Shown one piece after another: positions 47,110-55,757 of a stretch of 64,000 nucleotides of DNA. The notes beneath the pieces were generated by a model. The model did no database searches. It saw nothing but the letters and a program-made list of their open reading frames with translations, and was not told the origin of the DNA. Position 1 is the stretch's first letter. Each line of letters opens with the position of its first letter. Origin of the DNA: Pseudomonas pudica (GTDB lineage: Bacteria > Pseudomonadota > Gammaproteobacteria > Pseudomonadales > Pseudomonadaceae); contig NZ_JADLJS010000018.1 in NCBI RefSeq assembly GCF_015680405.1, forward strand, positions 1 through 64,000, in the 5' to 3' direction. The position numbers and the translations under genes are program-made.

Positions 47110-47577
47110 ATGTCCAACAAGTCCATCAAGACCCCTTGTGTCGGCCTGTGCTCCACGGTGTACGGGGACACGGTTTGCCGTGGCTGCAAGCGGTTCCACC
47201 ACGAAGTGATCAACTGGAACGGCTACGACGATGCGCAGAAGCGCGCCGTGTGGCTGCGCCTTGAGCAGCTGCTGGTGCAGGTGATGATGGCCAAGCTGGA
47301 GGTGTTCGACAAAGGCCTGCTGCGCCAGCAACTGGAGCAGCGTTCCATCCGCTTTGTCGAGCAGCAGTCGGAATACTGCTGGGCGTACCAGCTGATTGCC
47401 CGCGGAGCGCGGATGATCCGTGACCTGGAGGCCTATGGCATGGTGCTGTTGCCGGAATTCCGCGACTGGGAGCTGCCGCAGTTGCGCGACGCCATCGACC
47501 GCGAGTTCTTTCTGCTGTCCGAGGCGCATTACCAGCGCTACATCGCCCCGGCGTTCCTGCAACAGGCTTTGGAGTAG
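47110..47577 (+). CDS. DUF1289 domain-containing protein
   Basis: The 155-residue product begins with the DUF1289 Cys motif (IKTPCVGLCSTVYGDTVCRGCKRFHHEVINWNGY), four cysteines that could bind a metal or cluster, followed by a helical C-terminal extension. The start at 47110 (MSNKSIKTP) is the family-like one; an in-frame ATG at 47074 has a better ribosome-binding site (AAAGGG) and would add 12 residues, so the start is uncertain. Divergent from acnB. Function unknown. Confidence 0.82.
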   Translation: MSNKSIKTPCVGLCSTVYGDTVCRGCKRFHHEVINWNGYDDAQKRAVWLRLEQLLVQVMMAKLEVFDKGLLRQQLEQRSIRFVEQQSEYCWAYQLIARGARMIRDLEAYGMVLLPEFRDWELPQLRDAIDREFFLLSEAHYQRYIAPAFLQQALE

Positions 47578-47648
47578 GCTGTTTCCCGCTGATTTCGGGC
47601 GGCATTGCTCGCGTAGTGTCCGGCGTTTTCCATGTACAGGAAGCGCCC

Positions 47649-48908
47649 ATGAGTGACTATGTCTACCATCCGGAATTTTCCTTTCTGGCTCGCTGCTGGT
47701 GGCAGCTGAGCGATGAGGTCCTGCGCGCCGATCAGTGGGACGCTTCGATCGCCAAGCTCGCTCCCATGTGGCTGCATTACGGCGGGGCCGCGCTTCACAA
47801 CGATCACTGGTACAGGTACCTGCGGGCCGAGCCCGAAGGCACAGGGCAATTGCGACTGCAGACTTGGAGCTATACCAAGCCCGGTCATGTCTATGGCGAG
47901 CTGTTCTGGTTCGGTGCCTATATCAGCGGTACAGACCGAACCGGTGCGACGCTGCGCTATGAAATACGGCCTTATGACCGGAACTGGAAACCGCTCAACC
48001 GGATTGTCCACGGTAACCCGGGCGCGCTGTCAGGCTATGCAGGCGTCAAGGACCAGACCGAGGCGGCGGCCGGGCGCCAGCGTCTGACCGACCCGCAGCA
48101 CCTTTGGAGCCTGTCGGGTATGAACCACGAGGATATCAAGCGCGGGGCGCGGTTATGCAATGTCGTTCTGGTCAACGCCGCCGGGCAACGGGCCAGACGC
48201 TTGGCCAACCGGGGGGCGTGGCTTATAAACACGTTGTCCGGCCAGCCGGGCCTGATGGCCCTGGAAGTGCTGGACTACGCCCATGAAGCGCGTGAGGTCG
48301 CCTGGGGCTCGGGCCTGCTGCGCGCAGGCAGCAGTCATGTGTTCAAGGCAGAGCACAGTTTCATCGCCAGCCTGTACTGGCGGGCCGACGAAACACCAGC
48401 CGGGCCTACCGGCTCCACTGACGGCCTGCAGGGCTTGGTGGCAGCTCGTTTTGACGAAGGCTCGGAGTGGAACCCACGGGCAAGGTTGAGTGTGGAGCAG
48501 GCCGATGCTTTGGGTATGCGTTGGCGCGAGGGTGAAACCCGCCCGGCATGCGAGCGTTTCTGGTTTGCTGCCTACCTCAGTAACGGGGTGTATGCGTACG
48601 AAGTCTGGCCGCTCGACAAGCGTGGTCGGCGCTTGAACTTCACCCTTCGCAAACAGAAGGGCTGGACCATGAACCTGGCGCAGCGTTGGCAGGCGAATCG
48701 TGCAGAGGCGGATTTTCTCTGGCATCTGGACGGGTTGGACCCGGCGGCCTTGCAAGTGGGGGCAACAGTGGCCAACGTGAAGCTCCGGCACAGCAGTGGC
48801 CGTGTCGTGAAGCTGGCAGATCGTGCCGAACGCAGGCTGGGGACGGAGGCGCTGGGTGAAGAAGGATCCCTGACTGTGCAGGTAGTGGAAACCTCAGCCA
48901 GGTTCTAG
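47649..48908 (+). CDS. Hypothetical protein with internal duplication
   Basis: The 419-residue product has no signal peptide or membrane helix and no family I recognise. It appears to be two copies of a ~200-residue unit: ELFWFGAYISG...RYEIRPYDRNWKPLN in the first half aligns by eye with ERFWFAAYLSNGVYAYEVWPLDKRGRRLN in the second, and LWSLSGMNHEDIKRGARLCNVVLVNAAG with LWHLDGLDPAALQVGATVANVKLRHSSG. The unit is rich in Trp, Tyr and beta-strand patterns, like carbohydrate- or phage-tail-type beta domains. The ATG has GGAAG upstream. It stands alone after the DUF1289 gene. Confidence 0.75.
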   Translation: MSDYVYHPEFSFLARCWWQLSDEVLRADQWDASIAKLAPMWLHYGGAALHNDHWYRYLRAEPEGTGQLRLQTWSYTKPGHVYGELFWFGAYISGTDRTGATLRYEIRPYDRNWKPLNRIVHGNPGALSGYAGVKDQTEAAAGRQRLTDPQHLWSLSGMNHEDIKRGARLCNVVLVNAAGQRARRLANRGAWLINTLSGQPGLMALEVLDYAHEAREVAWGSGLLRAGSSHVFKAEHSFIASLYWRADETPAGPTGSTDGLQGLVAARFDEGSEWNPRARLSVEQADALGMRWREGETRPACERFWFAAYLSNGVYAYEVWPLDKRGRRLNFTLRKQKGWTMNLAQRWQANRAEADFLWHLDGLDPAALQVGATVANVKLRHSSGRVVKLADRAERRLGTEALGEEGSLTVQVVETSARF

Positions 48909-48913
48909 GGGGC

Positions 48914-48940
48914 GCAAGGGCGCTGATACAGCGCCCTTGC
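48914..48940. terminator. Bidirectional hairpin between the duplicated protein and queD
   Basis: GCAAGGGCGCTG and CAGCGCCCTTGC form a perfect 12-bp stem with a 3-base loop between two convergent genes; no U-run. Confidence 0.7.
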
Positions 48941-48946
48941 CAGGGT

Positions 48947-49303
48947 TCAGTCACCGCTGTACTCGCAGCCACTGGTGCAGGTCTCGTGGATGCGGACCTT
49001 CGACAGTTCCGGCAGCAGCGGTTTGACCTGGTCCCAGATCCACTTGGCGATCACTTCGCTGGTGGGGTTTTCCAGGCCAGGAATGTCGTTCAGGTAGTTA
49101 TGGTCCAGTTGTTCGTAGATCGGCTTGAAGATCGCCTTGATCTCGGCGAAGTCCCGGATCCAGCCGGTGTGCGGGTCGAGCGGGCCGGTCAGGTGCAGGC
49201 CGACCTTGAACGAGTGGCCGTGCAAGCGACCACATTTGTGCCCGGCAGGGACGTGAGGCAGGCGATGGGCCGATTCGAATGTGAATTCCTTGAAGATTTC
49301 CAC
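48947..49303 (-). CDS. queD: 6-carboxy-5,6,7,8-tetrahydropterin synthase
   Basis: QueD makes the carboxy-tetrahydropterin precursor of queuosine. The 118-residue product has the zinc ligands His13, His28 and His30 (SAHRLPH, RLHGHSF), catalytic Cys24 (HKCGR), and the downstream segments [18 protein letters not shown] and [11 protein letters not shown]. The start is GTG at 49303, giving the normal [15 protein letters not shown]. No preQ1 riboswitch is visible nearby. Confidence 0.96.
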   Translation of the reverse strand: MEIFKEFTFESAHRLPHVPAGHKCGRLHGHSFKVGLHLTGPLDPHTGWIRDFAEIKAIFKPIYEQLDHNYLNDIPGLENPTSEVIAKWIWDQVKPLLPELSKVRIHETCTSGCEYSGD

Positions 49304-49356
49304 GCTGTCATAACTCTATGTGAATCAAGAATGCGCGCAGTCTACCAGCATGGCCG

Positions 49357-50436
49357 CTACAAGGCTTGCAGGCGTTCATGCAACCGCCCGGTGGCAATCA
49401 GCTCCAGCAACTCGTCGCCCAGCCGCTGGCTCTCGGCAATGGCCTTGTACCAGTAGCGCTTGCGGCCAGGCGCATCGCCCATGAAACGCTTGAAGTCGTT
49501 GCGGTCGGGCAGCTTGCCGTAGGGCAGCGCCGCCAGGTACTGCGGCGAGGGTGTCATCAGCAGCACGTTCTGCAGGCGGGTGGCATCGCCCTTGCGCCAG
49601 GGCAGGGCTTTGTCGAACCAGCCGGGTACGACCTTGTCGGTGAAGTGCGGGTACAGCACCAGGTCGTCGCCACGGTAGGGCAGGTCGAGGTGGTAGTCGA
49701 GCAAGCCGCCGTCGCGGTAGGTACCTGCACCTGCGCCGGGGATGTCTTTCACACCCTCCATGACCATGGGGATGGAGCCCGAGGCGAGCAGGGCATGGCG
49801 CAGGTTGGTCAGGTCCAGCGGCAGGCAGCGTGAGGGGAAGTCGGTCAGTGCGTCGAGCGGCGGCGTGGCGCGGCCGTCATGCAGGATGATGCGCTCGAAA
49901 TGCCGGGCCAGGCGTGAACGGCCGAGCAAGTTGCTGGCGATCACAGAACCCAGACCGAAGCCCAGGCGGCCGCGATGGTCGTGGGCGAGCTGGCCATGGC
50001 TCTTCACTACCAGGATGTTCAGGCGGTAGTGTGGGTTGGCCAGCAGCTGGCCGTCGCGGCCTTGCAGCAGGTCATCCAGCATGTGTTGGCAGCTACGGGT
50101 GATTTCGGCCGGGGTGACGCCCTTGGCGAAATCCTGCTCGGTGTACAGTTCGCCCAGACGACGGATGCCTGCGACCGGGTCGTCGAGGCAGGCACTGGCG
50201 AAGCGCCAGGCGCCGATCGAGGCGCCGATCAGCGCACGTTGGCGTGGTGCCGACGGTAGCCACTCACCGAACAGCGCCAGGTCCAGGCCCTGGATGCCCA
50301 GCGGCTTCGGCCCGCCAGCCGCACCTGGCAGCACTCCGACATCGGCCGCCTGCAGGCCGCGCTCGCGGACCTGCCGCAGGGCACGTTGGCCGGCCTTGAA
50401 GGTCAGGGCGGGGTATTTGATGTGAATGGCGCTCAT
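49357..50436 (-). CDS. Patatin-like phospholipase family protein
   Basis: The 359-residue product has patatin-type features: GAAGGPKPLG near the N-terminus (oxyanion loop), nucleophile serine in GASIGAWRFA, and the catalytic Asp in YRDGGLLDYH. It should be a serine acyl hydrolase of unknown substrate. The ATG at 50436 (MSAIHIKYPALTFK) is supported by AAGAGG five bases upstream; the longer frame is not. It differs clearly from the RssA-like patatin at 9432-10472. Confidence 0.82.
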   Translation of the reverse strand: MSAIHIKYPALTFKAGQRALRQVRERGLQAADVGVLPGAAGGPKPLGIQGLDLALFGEWLPSAPRQRALIGASIGAWRFASACLDDPVAGIRRLGELYTEQDFAKGVTPAEITRSCQHMLDDLLQGRDGQLLANPHYRLNILVVKSHGQLAHDHRGRLGFGLGSVIASNLLGRSRLARHFERIILHDGRATPPLDALTDFPSRCLPLDLTNLRHALLASGSIPMVMEGVKDIPGAGAGTYRDGGLLDYHLDLPYRGDDLVLYPHFTDKVVPGWFDKALPWRKGDATRLQNVLLMTPSPQYLAALPYGKLPDRNDFKRFMGDAPGRKRYWYKAIAESQRLGDELLELIATGRLHERLQAL

Positions 50437-50544
50437 GGCGGACCTCTTGGGCGGCAGGCGGGTCATTATAGGGCTTCATACGAATACCCTGTGGCTTTAG
50501 CCGCGAAGAATCCAGCGCGGTGCATGGCACCGGCTGTGCCGGTG

Positions 50545-50570
50545 TTCGCGGGTGAAGCCGCTCCCACAGG
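50545..50570. repeat. Single REP copy upstream of the PepSY operon
   Basis: A copy with the core CGCGGGTGAAGCCGCTCCCACAGG lies between the divergent patatin-like and PepSY genes, with no clear inverted partner. Confidence 0.7.
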
Positions 50571-50709
50571 GCCGCGCAGTATTTGGTGATGGCGAGACAG
50601 TAGCCTGACCTGCGCTATCATGGCGCCAGTTGTTTTCAGGTTGAATTAAGGACCGGTGGTTAATCTTAACCCCGTAGACAACTTGCACAGTTCTCAGGAG
50701 AGAAGAACG

Positions 50710-51021
50710 ATGAAACGCATGACTGCCCTGTTCACCGTAGCCGCCGCCCTTGCCCTGGGCGCCCATTCCGCCATCGCCAAGGATGTGCAGCCCGACGAAG
50801 TGGTCAAACTGGTCAATGCCAAGACCGTCAAGTCGCTGGACGAACTCAAGGCCGCCGCCGTGGCCAAGCACCCAGGCGCCACCGTCACCGACTCGGAGCT
50901 TGAAGACGAGTACGGCCGCTACATCTACAAGGTCGAGCTGCGCGACACGCAGAACGTCGAATGGGATGTGGCGCTGGACGCCAAGACCGGTGAAGTGCTG
51001 AAGGACGAGCGGGACAACTGA
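50710..51021 (+). CDS. PepSY domain-containing periplasmic protein
   Basis: The 103-residue product has a signal peptide (MKRMTALFTVAAALALGAHSAIA) and a PepSY domain (about 30-100; core AAVAKHPGATVTDSELEDEYGRYIYKVELRD...WDVALDAKTGEVLKDERDN). PepSY domains are periplasmic and often modulate proteases or sensors. AGGAGAG lies before the ATG. It is the first of four overlapping genes that end with a two-component system. Confidence 0.9.
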   Translation: MKRMTALFTVAAALALGAHSAIAKDVQPDEVVKLVNAKTVKSLDELKAAAVAKHPGATVTDSELEDEYGRYIYKVELRDTQNVEWDVALDAKTGEVLKDERDN

Positions 51022-51335
51022 TGATCCACCTACTGCGGCCGGCGCGCTACCTCGCGCTGGCCCTGCTGGCCGTGTGTTCCCTGGCCGTTGCCCGCGACCT
51101 GGACCAGGACGAAGCCCTGGAGCTGCGCCAGAAGGGCATCATCCTGCCGCTCGAGCATCTGCTGGAAACCGCCCTGGGGCGTCACCCCGGGGCGCGCCTG
51201 CTGGAGGCCGAGCTGGAAGAAGACGACAATCGCTACGAATACGAAGTCGAGTTGCTGACGGCTGAAGGTGTGGTGCGCGAGATCAAGCTCGACGCCAGCA
51301 GCGGTGCCCTGCTCAAAGACGAGGAAGACGACTGA
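51021..51335 (+). CDS. Second PepSY domain-containing protein
   Basis: The 104-residue product has a signal peptide (to about residue 24) and a PepSY domain similar to the preceding gene (ETALGRHPGARLLEAELEEDDNRYEYEVELLTAEG...LDASSGALLKDEEDD). Its ATG overlaps the stop of the first PepSY gene and its stop directly abuts the response-regulator start, so the four genes should be translated together. The pair may be a duplication. Probably a sensor or modulator for the downstream kinase (inference from position). Confidence 0.9.
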   Translation: MIHLLRPARYLALALLAVCSLAVARDLDQDEALELRQKGIILPLEHLLETALGRHPGARLLEAELEEDDNRYEYEVELLTAEGVVREIKLDASSGALLKDEEDD

Positions 51336-52004
51336 ATGCGCCTGTTGCTTGTCGAGGACAATGTACCGCTGGCCGATGAACTGACCGCCGGCCTGCAGCG
51401 CCAGGGCTACGCCGTTGACTGGCTGGCCGACGGCCGTGACGCGGTGTACCAGGGCCAGAGCGAACCCTACGATTTGATCATCCTGGACCTTGGCCTGCCG
51501 GGCCTGCCTGGCCTGGAAGTACTGGCCCAGTGGCGTGCTGCCGGCCTGGCCACGCCGGTGTTGATCCTTACTGCCCGTGGCTCGTGGGCCGAGCGTATCG
51601 AAGGGCTGAAGGCCGGGGCCGATGACTATCTGAGCAAACCCTTCCACCCCGAAGAGCTGCAGTTGCGCATCCAGGCGTTGTTGCGCCGTGCCCGTGGCCT
51701 GGCCAACCAGCCGACGCTGGAAGCGGCCGGCCTGCACCTGGACGAAAGCCGGCAGTGCGTGAGCCGGGACGGCGTGGATATCCAGCTGACCGCCGCCGAG
51801 TTCCGGCTGCTGCGCTACTTCATGCTGCATCCGCAGCAGATCCTGTCCAAGAGCCACCTGGCCGAGCACCTCTACGACGGTGAAACCGAGCGCGACTCCA
51901 ACGTGCTGGAAGTGCACGTCAACCACTTGCGACGCAAGCTGGGCCGCAGCGTCATCGAGACCCGCCGCGGGCAAGGCTACATCTACGCCGGGAGCGCCGC
52001 GTGA
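51336..52004 (+). CDS. OmpR/PhoP-family response regulator
   Basis: The 222-residue product has an N-terminal receiver domain with phosphoacceptor Asp51 (IILDLGLPG), acidic residues near the N-terminus (EDN), and Thr/Lys at TARG and LSKPF, plus a C-terminal winged-helix domain with [31 protein letters not shown] and [10 protein letters not shown]. It begins one base after the stop of the second PepSY gene. Its signal is unknown; the PepSY context suggests a periplasmic cue. Confidence 0.95.
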   Translation: MRLLLVEDNVPLADELTAGLQRQGYAVDWLADGRDAVYQGQSEPYDLIILDLGLPGLPGLEVLAQWRAAGLATPVLILTARGSWAERIEGLKAGADDYLSKPFHPEELQLRIQALLRRARGLANQPTLEAAGLHLDESRQCVSRDGVDIQLTAAEFRLLRYFMLHPQQILSKSHLAEHLYDGETERDSNVLEVHVNHLRRKLGRSVIETRRGQGYIYAGSAA

Positions 52005-53320
52005 AGTCGATCCAGGCGCGCCTGAGCCTGGGCCTGGTGGCGGTGCTGGTGGTGGTCGGTCTGGTGCTGGCACAGCTGACCTTGTGGCTGTTCGAAGTCG
52101 GCCTGCAGCGCTACCTGGAGAACGGCCTGCGCAAGGAAAGCGAAAACCTGCTGGTGGCCCTGGTGCGCGGGCCTTCGGGCCTGCAGCTGGATGAGCGGCG
52201 TATCTCGGCCGCCTACCAGCGGCCGTTTTCCGGCTATTACTTCCGCATCGATTTCGATAAAGGCACCTGGCGTTCCCGTTCGCTGTGGGATCTGGACATG
52301 CCCAAGCCCGCCGCGCCGGGCCTTTCCGACAGCCACGAACTCGGCCCGGAAGGCCAGCAACTGCTGGCCCTGCGTGCCGATTACCGGCGCCTGGGCCAGG
52401 ACATCTCGATCAGCGTGGCACAGGATTATTCACCGGTACGCGAAGGTTTCCGGCGCCTGCAGCAGATCGGCCTGGGCATGGGCCTGGTGGCGCTGATCCT
52501 GGTGCTGGTGTTGCAGCGCATCACAGTGACCCGCTCGCTGCGGCCGCTGGAGCGGGCACGCCAGCAGATCGCCCAGTTGCAGCAGGGCCAGCGTTCGCAG
52601 CTGGATGCCGAAGTGCCCAGCGAACTGGCGCCGCTGGTGGGGCAGATCAACCACCTGCTGAGCCATACCGAAGACAGCCTGCGCCGTTCCCGCAATGCCC
52701 TGGGCAATCTGGGCCATGCACTGAAGACGCCACTGGCGGTGTTGCTGAGCCTGGCCTCCAGCGAGCGCCTGAAGGACCTACCGGATGTTCGCACGCAGAT
52801 GCGTGAGCAACTGGAGCAGATTCAGCAACGCCTGGCGCGTGAGCTGAACCGTGCGCGCCTGGCGGGGGATGCGCTGCCTGGCGCGCAGTTCGATTGCGGC
52901 CTCGAGCTGCCGGGGTTGCTGGGGACGCTGGGCATGATCCATGGTGAGGGCCTGCTGCTGGCCAGAGACGTACCGCCCGGGCTGCTGCTGCCGTGGGACC
53001 GGGAGGACTTCCTGGAACTGCTCGGCAACCTGCTGGACAACGCCTGCAAGTGGGCCGACAGCGAGGTACGGCTGGGAATTGCGCCGAATGCCGAGGGCTA
53101 CCAGGTGTGGGTCGATGATGATGGCCCCGGTATCCCCGAAGGCCAGCGGCAACAGGTGCTGGAGCGCGGCTCGCGGCTGGACGAGCAGGTCGACGGGCAC
53201 GGGCTGGGGTTGGGCATCGTGCGCGATATCGTCGAGGCCTGGGGCGGGCGCCTGGCGCTGCTGGATAGCCCCCTGGGCGGCTTGCGGGTAAGCATCGACT
53301 TGCCGCGCAAGGCTCGGTGA
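52001..53320 (+). CDS. Sensor histidine kinase
   Basis: The 439-residue product has membrane segments at about 9-30 and 160-183 flanking a ~130-residue periplasmic sensor, a HAMP-like linker, the HisKA H-box with His239 (LGHALKTP), and HATPase motifs ([39 protein letters not shown]). The GTG start at 52001 overlaps the end of the response-regulator gene by four bases. Domain layout resembles PhoQ-type kinases of the OmpR-partner class. Confidence 0.94.
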   Translation: MKSIQARLSLGLVAVLVVVGLVLAQLTLWLFEVGLQRYLENGLRKESENLLVALVRGPSGLQLDERRISAAYQRPFSGYYFRIDFDKGTWRSRSLWDLDMPKPAAPGLSDSHELGPEGQQLLALRADYRRLGQDISISVAQDYSPVREGFRRLQQIGLGMGLVALILVLVLQRITVTRSLRPLERARQQIAQLQQGQRSQLDAEVPSELAPLVGQINHLLSHTEDSLRRSRNALGNLGHALKTPLAVLLSLASSERLKDLPDVRTQMREQLEQIQQRLARELNRARLAGDALPGAQFDCGLELPGLLGTLGMIHGEGLLLARDVPPGLLLPWDREDFLELLGNLLDNACKWADSEVRLGIAPNAEGYQVWVDDDGPGIPEGQRQQVLERGSRLDEQVDGHGLGLGIVRDIVEAWGGRLALLDSPLGGLRVSIDLPRKAR

Positions 53321-53378
53321 TACCGGGGCCGCTTTGCGGCCCATCGCCGGCAAGCATGACTCCGTGGGCCATATCACC

Positions 53379-53397
53379 ACTGCAAAAAAATTGCAGT
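53379..53397. promoter_or_regulatory. Palindrome upstream of the HPP gene
   Basis: ACTGCAA-AAAAA-TTGCAGT is a dyad with 7-base arms, shaped like a LysR-type box. A partial REP-like sequence precedes it at about 53327-53363. The promoter itself is not evident. Confidence 0.4.
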
Positions 53398-53582
53398 ACA
53401 GCCGCATTTTTTTGAATTAGCCCAATCCCACCCCACCCGGCAAAATTCCCCCACGAAACCCTGCGGTTTCCATCTCTCCACGGACGGAGCCCCTTGTGCT
53501 ATTGCAACCGCAATACGAGGCCCAGGCCACCTTGGCTGGGCTTTCTTTTCAACCAGAAAAACTACAGATTCCGATTACCTAC

Positions 53583-54737
53583 ATGTCTGCCTCGCGTTCC
53601 GAAAGTCGTCTGCAGCGGCTGTTGCCAGCGCCCCTGAATATTCCCCCCAAAGAATGGTTGCGTGCCGGTATCGGCGCGTTGCTCGGCCTGTTCCTTGCCG
53701 GCTGGCTGACCAGCATGGCCTATGGCCCCAGCATTGCCTTGCACCTGCTCGGCCCGCTGGCGGCTTCGGCCGTGCTGGTGTTCGCCGTGCACTCCGGTCC
53801 GTTGGCCCAGCCTTGGCCGGTGCTGGGCAGCTACGCCCTGGCCGGTGTGGTCGGCCTGGCCATGCGCCAGGGCTTCGGCCCGGAGTTGTGGGTGGCCGCT
53901 GCCGCCCTCGGTATCTCGATCCTGGTGATGTGCCTGCTGCGCTGCCTGCACCCGCCGGGTGGCGGGGTGGCGGTGAGCGCGGTGCTGGCCGACCCGGGGC
54001 TGACCGCCATGGGCGATCACCTGCTGGAGCCGGTGCTGCTCAATGCACTGATTCTGGTAGCGGTGGCGATCCTCTACAACCGCCTTACCGGCGTGCGGTA
54101 CCCGAAAGGCGCGGTGCCGCGCAAGGACCTGCACCACACCCATGACCCGCTGCCCAGCGAGCGGGTAGGCATCCGTGGGGAAGACCTGGACCAGGCCCTG
54201 GAAGACCTGGGCGAGTTCGTCGACGTCACCCGGGACGAACTGGAACGCATCATCCTGGCCACCGAGCAACATGCCCTGCAGCGCAGCCTCGGTGGCATCA
54301 CCGCAGCCTCGGTGATGTCCCGCGACGTGCAGTTCGCCACCCCCGATACCACTCTGGAGCAGGCCTGGAAACTACTGGCCAGCCACCATCTGAAAACCCT
54401 GCCGGTGCTGCAGCAGGGCAAACTGGTGGGAATAGTCAGCCTCAGCGACCTGGTCGGCCCGGCCATGCAGCGTGGTCGCTTCAGTTGGCGCGGTTTGTTC
54501 GGCCGCAAGGCGGTGCGCATGGAGCAGGTGATGAGCCGCCGGGTAATCAGCGTCAGCAGCCAGCACCCATTGGAGCGCTTGCTGCCGTTGCTGTGCGAAC
54601 AGGGCCTGCATTGCCTGCCGGTGCTCGATGCCGACCAGTTGGTGGGCGTGGTCACCCAGACCGACCTGATCGCCGGCCTCAAGCGCCAGCTGCTCAGCAA
54701 GGCCGAGGCTTCAGATAACCGGGTCCCAGCGTTGTGA
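53583..54737 (+). CDS. HPP family membrane protein with two CBS domains
   Basis: The 384-residue product has a four-helix HPP transmembrane domain (about residues 20-160; RCLHPPGGGVAVSAVLADPG carries the name-giving HPP) and two CBS domains (about 240-300, SVMSRDVQFATPDTTLEQAWKLL; and about 318-375, VMSRRVISVSSQHPLERLL). HPP proteins are linked to nitrite or other anion transport in some organisms; CBS domains sense adenine nucleotides. An in-frame GTG at 53496 has a better ribosome-binding site but the 29 added residues have atypical codons, so 53583 is chosen. Its 3' end overlaps the convergent LysR gene by 27 bases. Confidence 0.88.
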   Translation: MSASRSESRLQRLLPAPLNIPPKEWLRAGIGALLGLFLAGWLTSMAYGPSIALHLLGPLAASAVLVFAVHSGPLAQPWPVLGSYALAGVVGLAMRQGFGPELWVAAAALGISILVMCLLRCLHPPGGGVAVSAVLADPGLTAMGDHLLEPVLLNALILVAVAILYNRLTGVRYPKGAVPRKDLHHTHDPLPSERVGIRGEDLDQALEDLGEFVDVTRDELERIILATEQHALQRSLGGITAASVMSRDVQFATPDTTLEQAWKLLASHHLKTLPVLQQGKLVGIVSLSDLVGPAMQRGRFSWRGLFGRKAVRMEQVMSRRVISVSSQHPLERLLPLLCEQGLHCLPVLDADQLVGVVTQTDLIAGLKRQLLSKAEASDNRVPAL

Positions 54738-55577
54738 CCAGTCGCTGGCGCCGTCGGCCACCAGCCGGCGCAGGATGGCGAAGGCCTGTTGCAGGGCTTC
54801 GCTGTCGCGCTTGCGCGGGTACACCAGGAAGGTCGGGTAGGTGAATTCCGGCGCCTGCGGTACCCGCTCGAACACCCCGCTGTCCAGATAGGCCTGCACC
54901 ACCCGCGTGCGGAAGTAGCCGCTGCCGCCCTGGTCAAGTATGAACTGCAAGGCCAGCGGGCCCAGGTTGAAGCTCAGCGCCGGGCGCGCGCAGTCGGGCA
55001 GGGCGGCATCGTGCTGGCGACGGAAGGCTTCGCCCCAGTCGATATAGATGTACGGGGTCGGCTGGTTGACCCGGCGCACACGAATCAGCTTCTCCTCCAT
55101 CAACTGCTCCACCTGCAAGCCTGGACCGTAGGTCGGCTGGTAGACCAGCGCGGCATCCAGCAGGCCCATCTCGACCTTGCGCAGCAGCGCTTCGCCGTCG
55201 CTCACCTCGCTGCGGATGGCGTGGCTGGGCAGCTCGCGGTGCAGGGCACTGACCCAGTCGAGCAGCATCGGGTTGCCCAGGCTCACCTCACCGCCCACGT
55301 GCAGCACTTGCTGGCAACCCTCGGGCAGCGGCAGGTCGCGCCGCGCCGCTTCCCAGGTTTGCACCATCTGGTTGGCATAACTGACGAATGCCTCGCCGTC
55401 GCTGGTCAGGCTGGCGCCGTTGCGGCTGCGCACGAACAGCTGGCAGCCCAGTTGCTGTTCCAGGCGTTGCACCCTTGCGGTGATCGCCGTCTGTGACACG
55501 AACAGGCGTTCGGCGGCGGCGACCAGGCTGCCGCAACGCACGATTTCCAGAAAGGTACGGGCCTGATCGATGTCCAT
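54711..55577 (-). CDS. LysR family transcriptional regulator
   Basis: The 288-residue product has an N-terminal winged helix (ARTFLEIVRCGSLVAAAERLFVSQTAITARVQRLEQQLGCQLF) and a LysR effector domain. It is divergent from prpE and convergent with the HPP/CBS gene; it could control either, but no effector can be named. Palindromes with CTGCAA and TTGCAG arms occur in front of both neighbours. Its last 27 bases overlap the end of the HPP/CBS gene. Confidence 0.93.
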   Translation of the reverse strand: MDIDQARTFLEIVRCGSLVAAAERLFVSQTAITARVQRLEQQLGCQLFVRSRNGASLTSDGEAFVSYANQMVQTWEAARRDLPLPEGCQQVLHVGGEVSLGNPMLLDWVSALHRELPSHAIRSEVSDGEALLRKVEMGLLDAALVYQPTYGPGLQVEQLMEEKLIRVRRVNQPTPYIYIDWGEAFRRQHDAALPDCARPALSFNLGPLALQFILDQGGSGYFRTRVVQAYLDSGVFERVPQAPEFTYPTFLVYPRKRDSEALQQAFAILRRLVADGASDWSQRWDPVI

Positions 55578-55648
55578 GAGCTGCTCGGTGGCTGAAGGGG
55601 CTGCCTATTCTAGAGGCTTTGCACCGTTGTGGGGCGTTTTTGCGTTGT

Positions 55649-55662
55649 CTGCAAATTTGCAG
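55649..55662. promoter_or_regulatory. 14-bp palindrome between the LysR gene and prpE
   Basis: CTGCAAATTTGCAG is a perfect palindrome in the divergent gap. Its arms match the HPP-side dyad at 53380-53396 but with a 2-base instead of 5-base centre. Confidence 0.45.
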
Positions 55663-55727
55663 GTCGGTTGTGACTTTAGTCCCATGGCGGCGCGGGTGTA
55701 GCGGTCCATACTCAAGTTTCGCCCTTC

Positions 55728-55738
55728 AATAACAACAA
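55728..55738 (+). promoter_or_regulatory. A-rich motif in the prpE leader, candidate Hfq-Crc site
   Basis: AATAACAACAA matches four consecutive AAN triplets, the pattern bound by the Hfq distal face with Crc in Pseudomonas. It ends 19 bases before the prpE start codon. Confidence 0.45.
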
Positions 55739-55757
55739 GTACCGGGTTTCTTTCGAT

